A stretch of 64,000 nucleotides of DNA from Nectonema munidae (GCA_030549495.1 JAUIRK010000570.1:916501-980500); one strand, 5' to 3'. Shown: positions 12,346 to 24,105, numbered from the stretch's first letter. Numbers and translations are program-made. The notes: generated by a model not told the origin, from the letters alone.

Positions 12346-13200
12346 TTAAATGTAACTTTCGAAGAAAAAGATCAAGTGTGTGCCAGAATCCTTCGCACAG
12401 ATATTCAAGAGAAGATGAATCAAAACTGCTATTTATTTGGGATAAGCAAAAGTAATCTATTTTGCATATGACGGCATTAATGTAGCTTCTTTGGTTGAAG
12501 ACGTCATGTATATATATAGGTTTTATTATATGGTAATCTTGATACAAATCAGTAGCCAAATATATTTTTGAGCGTGTAAACTAATGGTACATATAAAACT
12601 GCTGTTTTACGATTAAGTAAAAATATTGAAGATAAAGGGAAAACTTAAAATTTATGTTTCATAAAATATTTATGCGATATATAAAAAATGGAAAAGCTCT
12701 TGGTAGAAGAGAGCAATTTCATTGAACTCAGAATACATGATATGAGATTTGATTTACTCTCTTGTACATTACTCGCTGCAATACATGATGATGTGCGTTT
12801 GGTAAAAAAGCATTAAAAATTGATTAGCTTATTTTATTTGGCTGAATCTGTGATTGCTCTGTTTATCCATTATACAGTATTTGGCTTGAAAGCGTTTACA
12901 CATTTCACTAAATGATTCTTCAAAAATAAATTAAAGCACATTTCCTTTGACTTAAAAGGTTATTGAGAGCTAATGTTAAGTGTTTGAATGTAATTGATCA
13001 TAACAACTCCTCTTTGCTTAATTGCGTACTAAAATATGCCACATAAATAATGAAATGTTATATGACACATAGATAATGAAACATTACATCCACTAAAATA
13101 ATAAAAACTATATAGAAAAATAAATATGAGCGATAGAATTATGATTTAAATAGCGTATACCTTTTTATACTTTTTTTGTATATTCATGAACGAAATTTAA

Positions 13201-13323
13201 CCCTTTGAAGAATATGTGGGACACCCGTTTATTAGGAAATGAAAATCGTCTCTTTTATGCATACAAAATTCCATTGAGAAAGAAAGCATACAATTAATCT
13301 TAAAAATTGTGGTCATCAAAGAG
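13201..13323 (+). mobile_element. piggyBac-type MITE, CCCTTTGAG group II, right end eroded
   Basis: TTAA (13197-13200) is followed by CCCTTTGAAGAA. The interior (GAAATGAAAATCGTC, CAAAATTCCATTGAGAAAGA, GGTCATCAAAG) aligns with the clean copy at 36787-36908. The right end reads CAAAGAGT instead of CAAAGGGTTAA, so the right TTAA is lost. Confidence 0.7.
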
Positions 13324-15744
13324 TAAAATACACTTTTGAAGCTTAACAATAGGAACAGCCTTGATATTCCCGAATAGGATATTTTTCTGCGCGAAAATAA
13401 GGACAACCCCTTGCTGATAAAGCCACGTTTTTACATGGTTAATTGCTAAAAGGATTGTATTCTGATGTAAATTTTAGCACGAACTTATTAAATATATACA
13501 TGAGCAACGCAATCTTATTATAATATGCTTAATGTTGCTCGTATAAAAAAGATGATTTCAGCATACTACACAAACATATTCAATCTAAAGTTTGACAATG
13601 TTCAAAGACTGTTCTTGTATTGGAAAGCTTTGCAACACACATGTTCAAATATTAGCACATATGTGGCAAATTTGGGAACCAATAACTTTTTTTGGCTCTT
13701 AAGTTCAAAATTTTAGACTAATACTAAATCTTAAATATACTTAAAATTTTAGACTAAATACTAAATCATTTTTATTTTTAATAAAAAATCGAAAAAAAAT
13801 ATTTTAAGCGTGGTAAAATCTTCCGTTCCACCAAATCCAAAAATTATAATTAAAAAACTCTCCATTAATTCCTACTTCTAAAAGTATATATAATAATTTT
13901 TCTTTTTATTTCAATCTTTGTTTCATTACATATAAAAAAAATATTCCATTATTTGTAAATTTTTTAAAACACATTCTCACACCCTCACATAAAGAGTACG
14001 TGGCTTCAGAATGCATAAAAGTGCTGTTTATATAGACATTATAGCTATAGCTTTGCTCAATACTAGGCTCTGAAAACTGAATTAGATCCATAGATTAAGA
14101 AAAGTTACCCATGCGTGTCACACTCTGTTTCTTTAAATTCAGTTTGCTTAGATTTCATCTGTATTCCATACAATATGTATATTTTCATAAAAAGTGGAAT
14201 GAAATAACACTTGAAAAAATCGCATGATCTAATCCTTTAACTAGTAAGTTTTGGTAAGTTCTCTCTCTCTCTCTCTTTTATTTGCAGCCAAAACCAAATT
14301 ACTAAAGGATTTATCCTTTAGATCTGAATTGAAGAACAAATTATCAACAATACTAATGATAGTCAAAGACGGGCCTATTCACGACCATTTCAAGGAATAG
14401 AAGTTAAAATATGAACTCGGTATAGAAATGCAAGAAATATAAACATTCATATAATAGAACCTACCTTACAAGAGCCAAGCTATTAAATTAGCGGAATATG
14501 AAAAGAGCAAAATATCCATAAGATTTTTAATCACTTTAAAAAGTATCTTAATCAATCGGCATTGAAATGTATTTTTCAGGAAGAAGGAAGCGTTAAACCA
14601 GGGAAAATAATTTTAAAATCTGATTTTCTTATTTTATTATCCGTTTACAATATTTGGCCTATCAAATTGGAAAGGCAAGAAAATAAAAAAATAAAATATT
14701 TGGTGAAGTAAGCACTAATTACCATTTTTAGCTAAAAATTCTACATCTGGTTTTAGAGAAGACTTTGCAACCCTTAAACTATTTTCCAATATTTTATTAA
14801 AACTTTTTCTAAAATCGTATTTTATATAGGAATAAAAAAGAATTAATCTAAAATTTTAAAGAAAAGTAAATAAAAAAAATTTTGAACTTAAGCGCTAAGA
14901 AAAGTTCTTGAAGAGACAATCTTAGTTAGAGTTACAAATGATTGATGAACAAAACTCTCGATCAACGTTCTACTGTACATAATAACTCGAGTAGCATGTC
15001 TATAATATAAAGATCCCCGAAAATCGATCTTTATCTTAACTATACCTGAAAAGACTTTCTGGGGAATGGATGTCAATACATTTGCCCAAAACTTTTAATG
15101 CCACCCCATGGAATCGCCACTGGGATTTTTTTTCCAATTTTCAAAATTAAATTGCAAATGCCACGACTAAAATACTTGCCATGGTGAATATATCAAATTT
15201 TTTAAATTTTAATATTTTTTTTAATTAAATTTCTGCAAATAATTTAAAAAAAATTTCTTATTTTTCACTAAATCATTCTAAATTGTTTATATATAAATAA
15301 ATATCATTTTCAATTTTTGGGAATTTTTTTTCAATTTTTCATAGAAGTCAAATTTATGCAAAAATGAACTTTTAAGCAACTTTTTAACACTTTTTCATAA
15401 AATTTTCAATTTTAAACTTTTCCAACATCTTTTTTTCTCTAAATTTTTATTTCTTTAACTTTTTTTATATTTTTTAGTTTTTTTCCGATAAGACATTTTA
15501 TATACTTCACGTATAAGAATATGTTCACAATTTCATTTACTTATAATTTATAATTTGTTCGATTTTCTTTTTTTCAATTTTTTTACATTTTTATTTTATT
15601 TTACATCAGATGAAATAAAATTTAAAAAAAATCATGTATTATCCATTTTTAGAATCCCCTCACCATGTTATTTAATAATTTTAATATTTTATTTCATTAA
15701 TTTGCATTGTTAAGTAAAGATCTTTTTTATTTTTAATTATTTTC
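13324..15744. other. AT-rich stretch, nothing firm
   Basis: A (CT)n tract lies at about 14260-14276. A frame near 14287-14398 (KTKLLKDLSFRSELKNKLS) looks mildly protein-like but I do not recognise it. 15180-15740 is extremely AT-rich with poly-T runs. Confidence 0.35.
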
Positions 15745-16065
15745 ATATTAAATTTTCTAAATATATCACAATGAATTAGCAATTAAATTATTACAAATTT
15801 AATTATCTATTCACTATTTTTTTTATTTACTTTTTTAATTAAAATTTTTGAACTTTAATTTAGCAATATCTTTTAATTGACTAAATATTATTTCAAAAAA
15901 CACATGTGATTATTTAGTTAGAACTACTAAAAGATAAAATAAAAATGTAAAAAGCAAAATAGAATTGCAAATGGAAAAAATAAAATTGCAAAAGAAAAAA
16001 ATAGAATTGCAAAAGGAAAAAATAGAATTGCAAAAGGAAAACATAGAACTGAAAATTGTAGAATA
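15745..16065 (+). mobile_element. Truncated copy of foldback-like family A
   Basis: The stretch 15745-15930 aligns with the core of the element at 24482-24928 (shared words include TTAGCAATTAAATTATTACA and AAAACACATG-GATTATTT). It runs into four or five units of about 21 bp (AGAATTGCAAAAGGAAAAA) and ends in ATAGAACTGAAAATTGTAG. The left inverted array is missing, so only the right half is kept. Confidence 0.6.
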
Positions 16066-17953
16066 AGATATTTGAAGAATACAAAATTAATTATCATGTA
16101 AAATACTTATGCAAAATAATTAAAATAGCTTTTCCAAAAAAAAATACCCATGGGAAAAAAATACATAATCATTTGAAATTTAAAATATACTCCGTTTTAA
16201 TTTATGTTTTATTTAGTAATTTATTTTCCACAAAAGTGTGGACATATTTTTTATAGTATTCTTCGAATCTTTTTTAAATAATAAAGTTTGAAAAAATTCC
16301 CATCATTCTTTCTTTTAGAACGTTCTTTCCTCCATATTTTGGCGTTTTAAAATATTTTTAATATTTAACATTTTTTCCACAATGACGCCTGAATTCACAC
16401 ATGATATTTTTGAAGGATGAATACATTTATGAAAAGATTTTTTTATAAATTTTCACATTTTTAACAGGCTATCCTCATCTTAAAAAGCATTCTTTTCTAT
16501 ACAAAAAAAAATTTTCTCTGCAAATTAGTATAAAAATATTTATTTTATGACGTGTATAAAATGACCAAACTTTTTGATTTTCATCGTATAGCATATGCTG
16601 TGAGAACAATTATTATTACTATTATACACCTAACTGGAGAGATAATACAGCGAATATATATATTGAAGTCACATAAAGAATGTTGTATACGCGTCATATT
16701 TTGACTACATGAACTCTCAAATGTCTATCATTTGTTTGATTCGACTTGATTGGATCAGAGTAGTAAATCAAGAAATTTTCGCGGAGTTAAATTTTCGCGA
16801 ATTGTGATCAAAAAATTTTTCCCGTAATTTTATTTTCGCTAACGAACGCGTTGAGCTATTATCTGATTTTACATTATGTACTAAAATATTTTTTCTGTTA
16901 CTAAACACGACATGCAAGTGTTCTACTTCCTGTGTTTGTGCAGAAATTCAACTTACCTGTAGTATTATGATCCTTTACAGAGGAAGTACTTTTAGAGTAA
17001 AAAGTTTTTATATTCATTTCAATGACAACTATACGTCAATTTATTACAAATGACACACTAATCTTTTCATTAAGAGATTAGAAAAGAAAACATCTTTTCT
17101 AGATGACTTACTTTTCACTTTATTCAGTCTTCTCTTATATTCACAATAGCTACCTTAATCATTAAAAAGTATCAAATCTTTTTTGTAAGAGACATGTTAA
17201 TATTTTAAAATTTATTAGTTGATTATATATTTGACACAGGGCTGGTAGTAGAAAAAATCTAAAGAATTATGCTAAAAATCGTGTTTTCTTTTTTAGAGAA
17301 TTAAGATGGCCATTTTACCAGACTCCACATCCACAAAAATCGTCCTTAAGCTCGTTTTCATTTTTGACTACTTTTCAAATTTAGGGATTTTTGTTTGTCT
17401 GCTCTTAATTTTTTAATTTTAACTAATGACGAATCTAGGTAGTAATATATAGGGGCACTCTGTTATAATCTAAGATTTTTTTACCAGATTTCCTCTTTCT
17501 GTGTAACACTTTTTCTAATATGATACAGCAAATTATAAAATTACAGTTGATTTAACTTTGCCGTTACATTAATATTTCAATGCTACGAGTTCTTTGTAAC
17601 AAATCACATGTGAAACACGGAAATTAGATCGGGAGAGCCCCACCTTTTTATATCCCTGACCCAGATCAAATCTTTCCTTGATTCTTCTCTAATAGTCACC
17701 CGTTTTCTTTAGTAAATTAACGTTATGTAATTTTTCATAGCAAATCAAAATTTCATAAAAATTTAGACTAAATGAGTTGGTTACTAATAATTTTTTTTGC
17801 TAATTGTAAAATTATTTTGCTATATTTTTAATTCCATTCTTTTCTAAAATAAAGTGATTGACTAACGAAATTTCAATTATTTTATTTAGTACTTCATTAT
17901 TATTTAGGCTTTTAATATAAACAATTTTATAAAGAAATATGCTGCGCTGGTAA
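16066..17953. other. AT-rich stretch, nothing recognised
   Basis: No gene or repeat recognised. The lower half is AT-rich with poly-T; 16600-17700 is more complex but holds no frame I can name. Confidence 0.4.
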
Positions 17954-18816
17954 AAATCTGCCACTAGTTCATCTAAAGAAACAGAATCAGTTTTTAATTT
18001 ACCAGATGTTGATAAATGTTCAAATGCCCAAGTTTCTGATTTCCGAAGTGCTAACGCAGCTGTTGAATCTATTGTCAAAAATAATTCAGTCAGCAAAAGA
18101 AAAAGATGCAACAAAATAAGTGCTGAAAATAAAGTCAAAATTGCAAAGATTGCTTCTCTACATGGAAACTGTGCGGCTGCAAGACATTTTAATAAAAAAT
18201 TAGAGTATTCTTTTGAGTCGACGATTAGAGAATATGTCAAAAAGTACAAAGAATTATTAAAGAAAACTGATGAAGAGATTCAAGAAATTCAAAGTATCAA
18301 ACGTGGAAAACAACTTTTATTGGATGAAGAACTCGATAAGCGTATACAAAACTACATTTAACCCATTTAAGGCCAAGTAAAGCAGACGATATCAAAACAA
18401 AACGCAGACGATTTATATTGAAAGTCATTGAAAAAAGCAGACCAAGATTAAATTACTTATGTTCCAAAATAGGAACATTGGCGGTAAATGGGTTAAGCAC
18501 TGAGAGAAAGTGGTGGAGTGATAAATAAACCAATCCTTATTGCTAGTGCTTTAGGTATTATTGAAAATTATGATAGAAGCATACTAAAAAAATATGGAGG
18601 TTCTATTGAATTGAATAAATCTTGGGCTGATTCATTTTTGAAAAGATTAAAATTTGTCAAAAGAAAAGGAACAAAAGCAGCCAAACATTTACCTGTTGAT
18701 TTTGAAAAACTTAAAGAAGAATTTATCAACAGAATTAAAACTGCAGTTGAAGCTTTTAATATTCCAGATTCGATGATTGTGAAATTCGATCAAACGGGAG
18801 TCCTGGGCAAAAACTG
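17954..18816 (+). pseudogene. pogo-type (DDE_1) transposase, N-terminal part, split by a MITE
   Basis: The frame 17954-18361 encodes a CENP-B/psq-like helix-turn-helix: KISAENKVKIAKIASLHGNC, then AAARHFNKKLE, STIREYVKKYKELLKK and KRGKQLLLDEELDKRIQNYI. After the MITE at 18362-18492 the frame resumes at 18497: ALRESGGVINKPILIASALG, then a second DNA-binding half (SWADSFLKRLKFVKRKGTKA) and NIPDSMIVKFDQTG, the start of the DDE domain with its first catalytic aspartate. Family members continue with the rest of the catalytic domain; here the match stops right after FDQTG, where the 150-bp tandem array begins. The first open frame has no in-frame ATG, so an upstream exon or lost start is likely. The stop of the first half is formed at the MITE's TTAA target, so the element was dead at or after that insertion. 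Confidence 0.7.
18362..18492 (+). mobile_element. piggyBac-type MITE, CCCATTTAAG group I, inside the pogo relic
   Basis: 131 bp between TTAA at 18358-18361 and TTAA at 18493-18496. Ends are CCCATTTAAGGCC and the inverse of CCCATTTACCGCC. The interior carries the GCAGACGAT words and GTTCCAAAATAGGAAC. It is younger than the transposase it interrupts. Confidence 0.85.
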
Positions 18817-19350
18817 AGCCCAGAAATGTAACTAGCATAAACGATTTGGTATAAAAACATAGATCTCATTGTAAAATTAGAATGAATGTTTTTGGAGAAG
18901 ATTTTTAGAAATAAACCGCAAATTCGATAACACGTATAGGTATTTTCGCATCCTAAATGTAAAAAATGAGTCCAGAAATGAAACCAGCATGGCCGATTTA
19001 GTATAAAACATATATTTTATGTAAAATTTGGAGAAATGTTTTTGGAGACAATTTTTTGAAGTAAACCGCAAATTTGATTAACACTTATAGGTATTTTCAC
19101 ATCCTAAATGTAAAAAATGAGTTCAGAAATAAAATCAGCATGGCCGATTTAGTATAAAACATATATTTTATGTAAAATTTGAAGAAATGTTTTTGAAAAC
19201 AATTTTTTGAAGTAAACCGCAAATTTGATTACACTTATAGGTATCTTCAAATCCTAAATGTAAAAATGAGTCCAGAAATGAAACCAGCATGGCCGATTTA
19301 GTATAAAAACATATATTTTATGTAAAATTTGAAAGAATATTTTATTAGGT
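18816..19350 (+). repeat. Tandem array, about 3.5 units of 150 bp
   Basis: Units start at GAG(T/C)(C/T)CAGAAAT at 18816, 18968, 19119 and 19268, giving periods of 152, 151 and 149 bp. The last unit is cut near 19350. Each unit carries GGTATAAAA or AGTATAAAA, AAACCGCAAATT and ATAGGTAT-TTC. Units 2-4 resemble each other more than unit 1. The array abuts the pogo relic on the left and lies about 400 bp before the CACTA-like transposase exon; it could be internal repeat of either element or a short satellite. Confidence 0.85.
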
Positions 19351-19743
19351 ATATTTCTGATTAATCAAAATTTTGATTGACATTTTTAAAAAGTAGCCAT
19401 GATTATTGAAAAAATTAAATATATAAAGTGTTATGCGTTCCAAACTTTATATAATTATAAATTTTCAAGGGAGTATATAATATAGAAGTTATATGATTAA
19501 CTACAGATAATGTCAAAATATTGATGAAAAATTTTAATTTTTGATTTGATTGGCAGTTTTGCACATCAAAGAGTCATTCAACTACCATAAAAATGGTATC
19601 AAAAGATGCACTTGGCGATTTTAGGAAAAGTCACAAAATTTGAAGGGATATGATTGAGCCAATTTTGTAAAATAAAAATATCGCGAAAATTACTTGATTT
19701 GAATACTAACTGCTTCTACTATAGTCTACTTCTCAACTTTTAG
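19351..19743. other. Unassigned, possible intron of the CACTA-like transposase
   Basis: No coding match. It ends in CAACTTTTAG, a good 3' splice site directly before the first recognisable transposase exon, so at least the right part may be intron. Upstream exons that should carry the first catalytic residues were not found. Confidence 0.4.
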
Positions 19744-21243
19744 CAATTACAAAAGCACAAACATTGAAAACTTTTGGTATCAAGACTCTTTTAAAAGACT
19801 TTGAAGAAAGTATGAAGCGATTATTTACTGGTGTAGAACTAAAAGTTAACAAAGAAATTAAGAAAGTGTATAGTATTTTATATTGCGTTTTGGGTGACAC
19901 TCCGGCAGCACAGTACATTGGTGATTTTAAAGAAGGCGTTAGCTTTGCAAAAAATCCCTGGAGAACGTGTGAAATTGATATTTCGCAACTTTCAAATAGT
20001 CTTTATGGGGAGCAGTTTAAGCTGAGGAACGAAAGAGAACATCAAATCAGGTGTGAGGAAATGACAAAAATGTCTCCCTCTCAGAGAAAGCATTTTTCAA
20101 AGATTTATGGCATTAATAGGTTGTCTGCTTTGAGTAGTTTTCCTTTGTTTAAAGTCACTGAATGTATACTGCATGATCCCATGCATGTTTTATTTGAAGG
20201 TATTATCAAGATATCAATTCAATTACTTCTAGAAACATTCATTTATGATAAAAAGTATTTTACTCTTGAACGACTTAACTTTTTAATTTCTAGCTTTCAA
20301 TATGTACAATACATTCAATGTTGAATGATAAACTTCAAACTTTAGAAAGAAATTCCCTAAAATATTTTAATACGTTTCCCATGACTGCCATTGAAACAAA
20401 AAATTTTATGTATGTTTTGCCTTTTCTTGTTTCCGATTTAGTTCCTAAAGATGATAAGATGTGGCAAAATTTCATCAAGCTTATAAAGATATGCTCACTA
20501 ATATTGTCTCCTATTATATCCGATGTCACGTTAGACTCCTTGTATGTTTTAATTTATCAACACAATTTTTTTTTTGCTAAAACATTTGGTCATACAACTT
20601 TTCCACCAAAGCTTCATTATCTTACACATTTTACTGATCAAATTAGAAAGTTTGGACCAGCTCGCAACCATTGGTGTGTGCGATTTGAGGCAAAACACAG
20701 TATTTTTTAAAATGTTAAATGGAAAAATTTCAAATGTATCGAGAAGTCATTGTCTGTTTTCCATCAACATTGGGCGTGTATGGAACAGGTAAAAAGAATT
20801 TCATCTTTGCATACTATTGTTGAAGTTGGTGAAAAGCAACCTCTTGATATTAACGAACTTATTGATTTGAACCTGCCTTTAAACAAAACCTCTGAACATT
20901 TTACCTGTCAAAGAAATGTTTTTACAACTGATTCTGCAAAATTTAATGGAATTAAATACATGAAAAATTTCTTTTTACTCTTCTCCAACTTGAAAAGCGA
21001 CGAGCCAAAATTCTGTTTAATTGAAAAAATTTTGATTTCATCCGATGATATACTTTTTTTCGTGTGTGATAAACTTGAAATACTTGAGTTTGATGCTCAT
21101 CTTAATGCTTTTTGTTGTCAAAAGCTTAACCAAAAAGTCTATGTTGAATTCGCAAAACTTGATTACAATTGGCCTCAAATTTGTTTTTCATACAATAAAA
21201 TGATTTATGTGATTTTAGTTAAAGTTGATTTTTGTTGGTCATA
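19744..21243 (+). pseudogene. CACTA-like (CMC group) transposase, C-terminal part
   Basis: After a 3' splice site (TTTTAG at 19738-19743) the frame reads TFGIKTLLKDFE, then a GDTPAAQYIGDFKEGVSFAK block, LHDPMHVLFEGI (about 20165-20205), LNDKLQTLERN, FPPKLHYLTHF and GPARNHWCVRFEAKHSIF (about 20654-20707). The D-x-M-H block and the H-L-T-H ... GP ... W-x-x-F-E block are arranged as in TNP2/DUF4218 parts of CACTA transposases, and I recall similar proteins from cnidarians, fish and arthropods. The frame shifts once near 20300 and has a stop at 20708-20710, then continues in register (NVKWKNFKCIEKSLSVFHQH) to a natural end at 21243. The N-terminal part is missing. It lies 133 bp upstream of the SAM-domain gene on the same strand, consistent with one two-gene element. 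The family name is moderately sure; the mobile nature is more secure. Confidence 0.65.
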
Positions 21244-21375
21244 ATAAAAGTGTTTTATGTTTACAATTTTTCACTTTTTACAGATTTAAACTGTACTTAT
21301 TATTCTTTTTGTCATTCAATATTTAAATCGTAGTGTATTTTTTCAAGGAAAAGTTTTGTATGATTAAAAATAAGT

Positions 21376-23055
21376 ATGGATAAAGTGGCAATTCAAATTA
21401 ATGAAAACAGCACAACTTTACAAGTTACTCAGTGTCTTGAATCATTGAATTTTCCTTCTCACGTTGTTTCAGCTTTTAATGGTTGTTAATTTTTTTTAAT
21501 CGCAATTTAATGTTTTTTTACATCTAGATATACATTTAGAAAACGAAATTGACAGGATGGTATTTTATCATCTAGAAGAGAGTGATATTTTGAAAATGCT
21601 TGATAATAAAATTGGACCGACCAAAAAAGTAATGCTTTTAATCAATGAAGCTAAAGGAAAGACTGAGAAAATTAATGATCAAGGAGAAACATCAAATGAA
21701 AGTACTTCGAATTCGTCACAAGTAACTGTTTTCAATATATTTATATTTCTACAATAATATTTTTTAGGAGAAAATAATAAATAATGAAACAAATGATAAT
21801 AAACTTTTACCTAAATTCTCAAATAAAGTCACATCACTTTTGAAAAGTGGGAAAATAATTAATGAATTTGATAGACTTGTAGAAGAAATCGCTTATCATA
21901 TTATGACAATGGAAGAATTCAAAAAAAAGGAAGATTACAACTATTTAGGAAAAATGCTTTATTCTATGTATCCGTGTATTTCTTTTCCATATGGAAGATC
22001 CCCATGGGTAAATATTATGATTTTTAGTATTTTTTTTTAAATATTATCGTGTTTTAGGCATACTTTAAAGAAACTCTCGCAAAAAGTGCGAAATATAAGG
22101 TGGAAGTGGAATAAAAAAAAACTTTCGGGACAAAATACGAAGAAAAAGAAAAAGAGTTCAAAATTTGTGGCTAGTGAAATATATCGTAAGTTATTACTTT
22201 TTTTCTATTTTTTGTATTTGCATTTTTTGTCTTCTAGAACAAAATCAAATGTCATCATCAGATTCCCTTAAATTATTGTGTGAACAAGTGGAGGAAAATT
22301 TTCAAGATCAAGATTTTGCGGCTTTATATCTTGCCCAAGAAATTTCTTTTTTTGAGCGAAGAAATACTATAAAGAACTTACCAGTTGGTCTTAAGGAAGT
22401 TATAAATAAGTTTCCTTTTCTAGAAAACTTAAAATTCGTAAACTTGTGAGTTTTCTTTGCATCTGAATATTTGATTTTCCTTTTTTTAGGTTGAAAAAGA
22501 ATTTGCTCTATTAAAACCTGAATTAATTGAAGACGAAATTAATAAAAAATTTGAAGAAACTGTAGAAAAATTAGAGAGAATTTTTGACTTTGAAGTTTTT
22601 AAAGACAAAAACTTAAGAGATTTTGAAATTTTAATAAAGCTTGAGAAAAAAATATCTTTTTTATCATCTAAAAGCTCATCAAATGAAAAACTCTTCACTG
22701 TTGTTGATGTAAGCATAAATTTATACGTTACATAACAAAAATAAACATTGTTTTTTAGAATAGTCCATTTGATACTACATCAAAAATGGAAAGCTTTCCG
22801 AGAATGATCATTCTGAAGAATAATGAAATACGTGCCATTTACATAGTTGGAGACGGAATTTCCTATCATGTAGATTCAAAAATAAAGAAGGCGATGATAT
22901 TTTTATTAAAGACCTATTATGTTTTTGATTTATGTTATCCTAAAAGTTTTCAAACTTTAGGATTTTTACAAAAACATGTGTTAAATGATGACTTTCCTTT
23001 TTTCAAAGGATCAAATTTGATCAAATTTGATAAAAGTTATACTGAATGGTTATGA
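21376..23055 (+). CDS. SAM-domain protein, seven exons, likely second gene of the CACTA-like element
   Basis: Seven exons can be joined by GT-AG introns of only 46-52 bp: 21376-21481, 21528-21721, 21768-22007, 22058-22185, 22238-22437, 22490-22708 and 22759-23055. All phases agree except inside exon 4. Exons 1-2 form a sterile alpha motif: LQVTQCLESLNFPSHVVSAF, NEIDRMVFYHLEESDILKML, then IGPTKKVMLLINEAK. Exon 3 reads EFDRLVEEIAYHIM, YNYLGKMLYSMYP and FPYGRSPW; exon 4 has LSQKVRNIRWKWNKKK, a basic stretch; exons 5-6 are acidic, coiled-coil-like; exon 7 has PRMIILKNNEIRAIYIVGDG and TYYVFDLCYPKSFQTLGF. This order matches SAM-domain proteins I recall from fish and invertebrates with unclear function. 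Exon 4 changes frame near 22080, where a CT run appears 2 nt short, so the copy is probably dead by one lesion. About 460 residues if read through. A poly(A) signal AATAAAG follows near 23140. It might instead be a host gene; position beside the transposase argues otherwise. Confidence 0.7.
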
Positions 23056-23426
23056 AAAATTCAACCTTTATGCATGTTCTTTTTTAGTTTTTTTTTTATT
23101 TTTTCTGTATATATTTAAAGTTTTCTATAAAATACTTTAATAAAGCCACTTATAAAATAAAATTTAATATTTTTTGCTCAAATTATGGATTTATTGTTTT
23201 TAAATTTTTCGTTATTTCCAAAAATTTTTTTTGGAAAATTTTAGTGTAAAAAATTTTTTATTGTAGTGTGATAAATACATAGTATATATTGATTGTTGTT
23301 TTTAATTCTTGACTTGAATGACCACTTTAAGAAGTTCATAGTGATGTTTTATTAGTTTCTTGAAGTTCTCATGTAATTGTCCCCTAGCTATTTAGTGTAT
23401 TTTATGATAACTGTATGTTTCAAATG

Positions 23427-23690
23427 GGTGCGCTATGATCTAGTGATGGATTTCTATAGAAGCCTATATAGGCTTGTGGTATAGAAGTGTCGGGTTATAT
23501 CCCCATTCATGCCATAAGAAAAATCTAGAAACCTTACACCAAGCCAATGGTTGATGATAGGAAGGGCATTCAATCAAGAAATGCACAATCTCCAAAAAAG
23601 GTCCTGCCATATTTGTGTGTTGGTATAGACACGTCTAGGGCTGAGGTCTCGGGAAAAATTGACGTTAAATGATGTTTGTTTTTGTGTGTT
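23427..23690 (+). repeat. tRNA-derived SINE with RTE-type tail
   Basis: The head GCGCTATGATCTAGTGATGG resembles a tRNA 5' half with an A box, and CGGGTTATATCCCC about 65 bp later sits where a B box should be. The body contains GGAAGGGCATTCAA (near 23560) and ends with GGGAAAAATTGACGTTAAATGATG (split here: GGGAAAAATTGACG then TTAAATGATG), the tail known from RTE LINEs and the SINEs they move. It differs from the SINE family at 3958 and 52165. It sits between the SAM gene and the element's 3' repeat block, so it probably landed inside the CACTA-like element. Confidence 0.5.
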
Positions 23691-23916
23691 TCACCCTATT
23701 TTTCAATATAAACTAAACACTATCATGTTAAACGTGTCTAGAATCAAGATGTTTAGGTGTAATAGTTTTAGAGATGTTTAGGTGTTTAAAAATCATTATA
23801 AAAATTGTGTTTAGGTGTTTAGATTTGAAACATGTTTAGATTTTTAGGTGTTCAAAATCTGTGACATTTTACGTGTTTGGTTTTGTGTTTAGATTCTAAA
23901 CACATTTTTTACAGTG
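23690..23916 (+). repeat. Subterminal GTGTTTAG repeats and CACTG-type end
   Basis: The word GTTTAG, mostly as TGTTTAGGTGTTTA, recurs about eight times in 200 bp and the block closes with TAAACACATTTTTTACAGTG at 23897-23916, whose inverse begins CACTGTAAAAAATGTG. CACTA/CMC elements typically begin CACTA or CACTG and carry short subterminal repeats, so this is a likely right end for the transposase plus SAM-gene element. I found no matching left end, in keeping with loss of the 5' part. Confidence 0.5.
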
Positions 23917-24105
23917 TATGAGTAGTGTTCAATTAAAGTGTTATAACTAATTCATTTACACAACATAAGATAAAAAGGCCGAAGTTTAAAACTCTTATTT
24001 TTATTTTTGTAGATAATAAAGTGTAGGATGCATACATCCTACCTAAAAAGATCCATACACTTTTTATTAAACTAAAGTTTATCCTTATAAAAAATAATTT
24101 TTATT

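Noticed and set aside
12233-12559. Open frame of 108 codons on the minus strand
   Set aside because: It runs through a worn MITE and shows no family blocks; chance.
17812-18249. Open frame of 145 codons on the minus strand
   Set aside because: It is the antisense shadow of the pogo-type helix-turn-helix frame on the plus strand.
23241-23268. TAGTG at 23264-23268 as the right end of the CACTA-like element
   Set aside because: It has no subterminal repeats and no left partner; the ACAGTG end at 23916 with its GTGTTTAG block is the better candidate.
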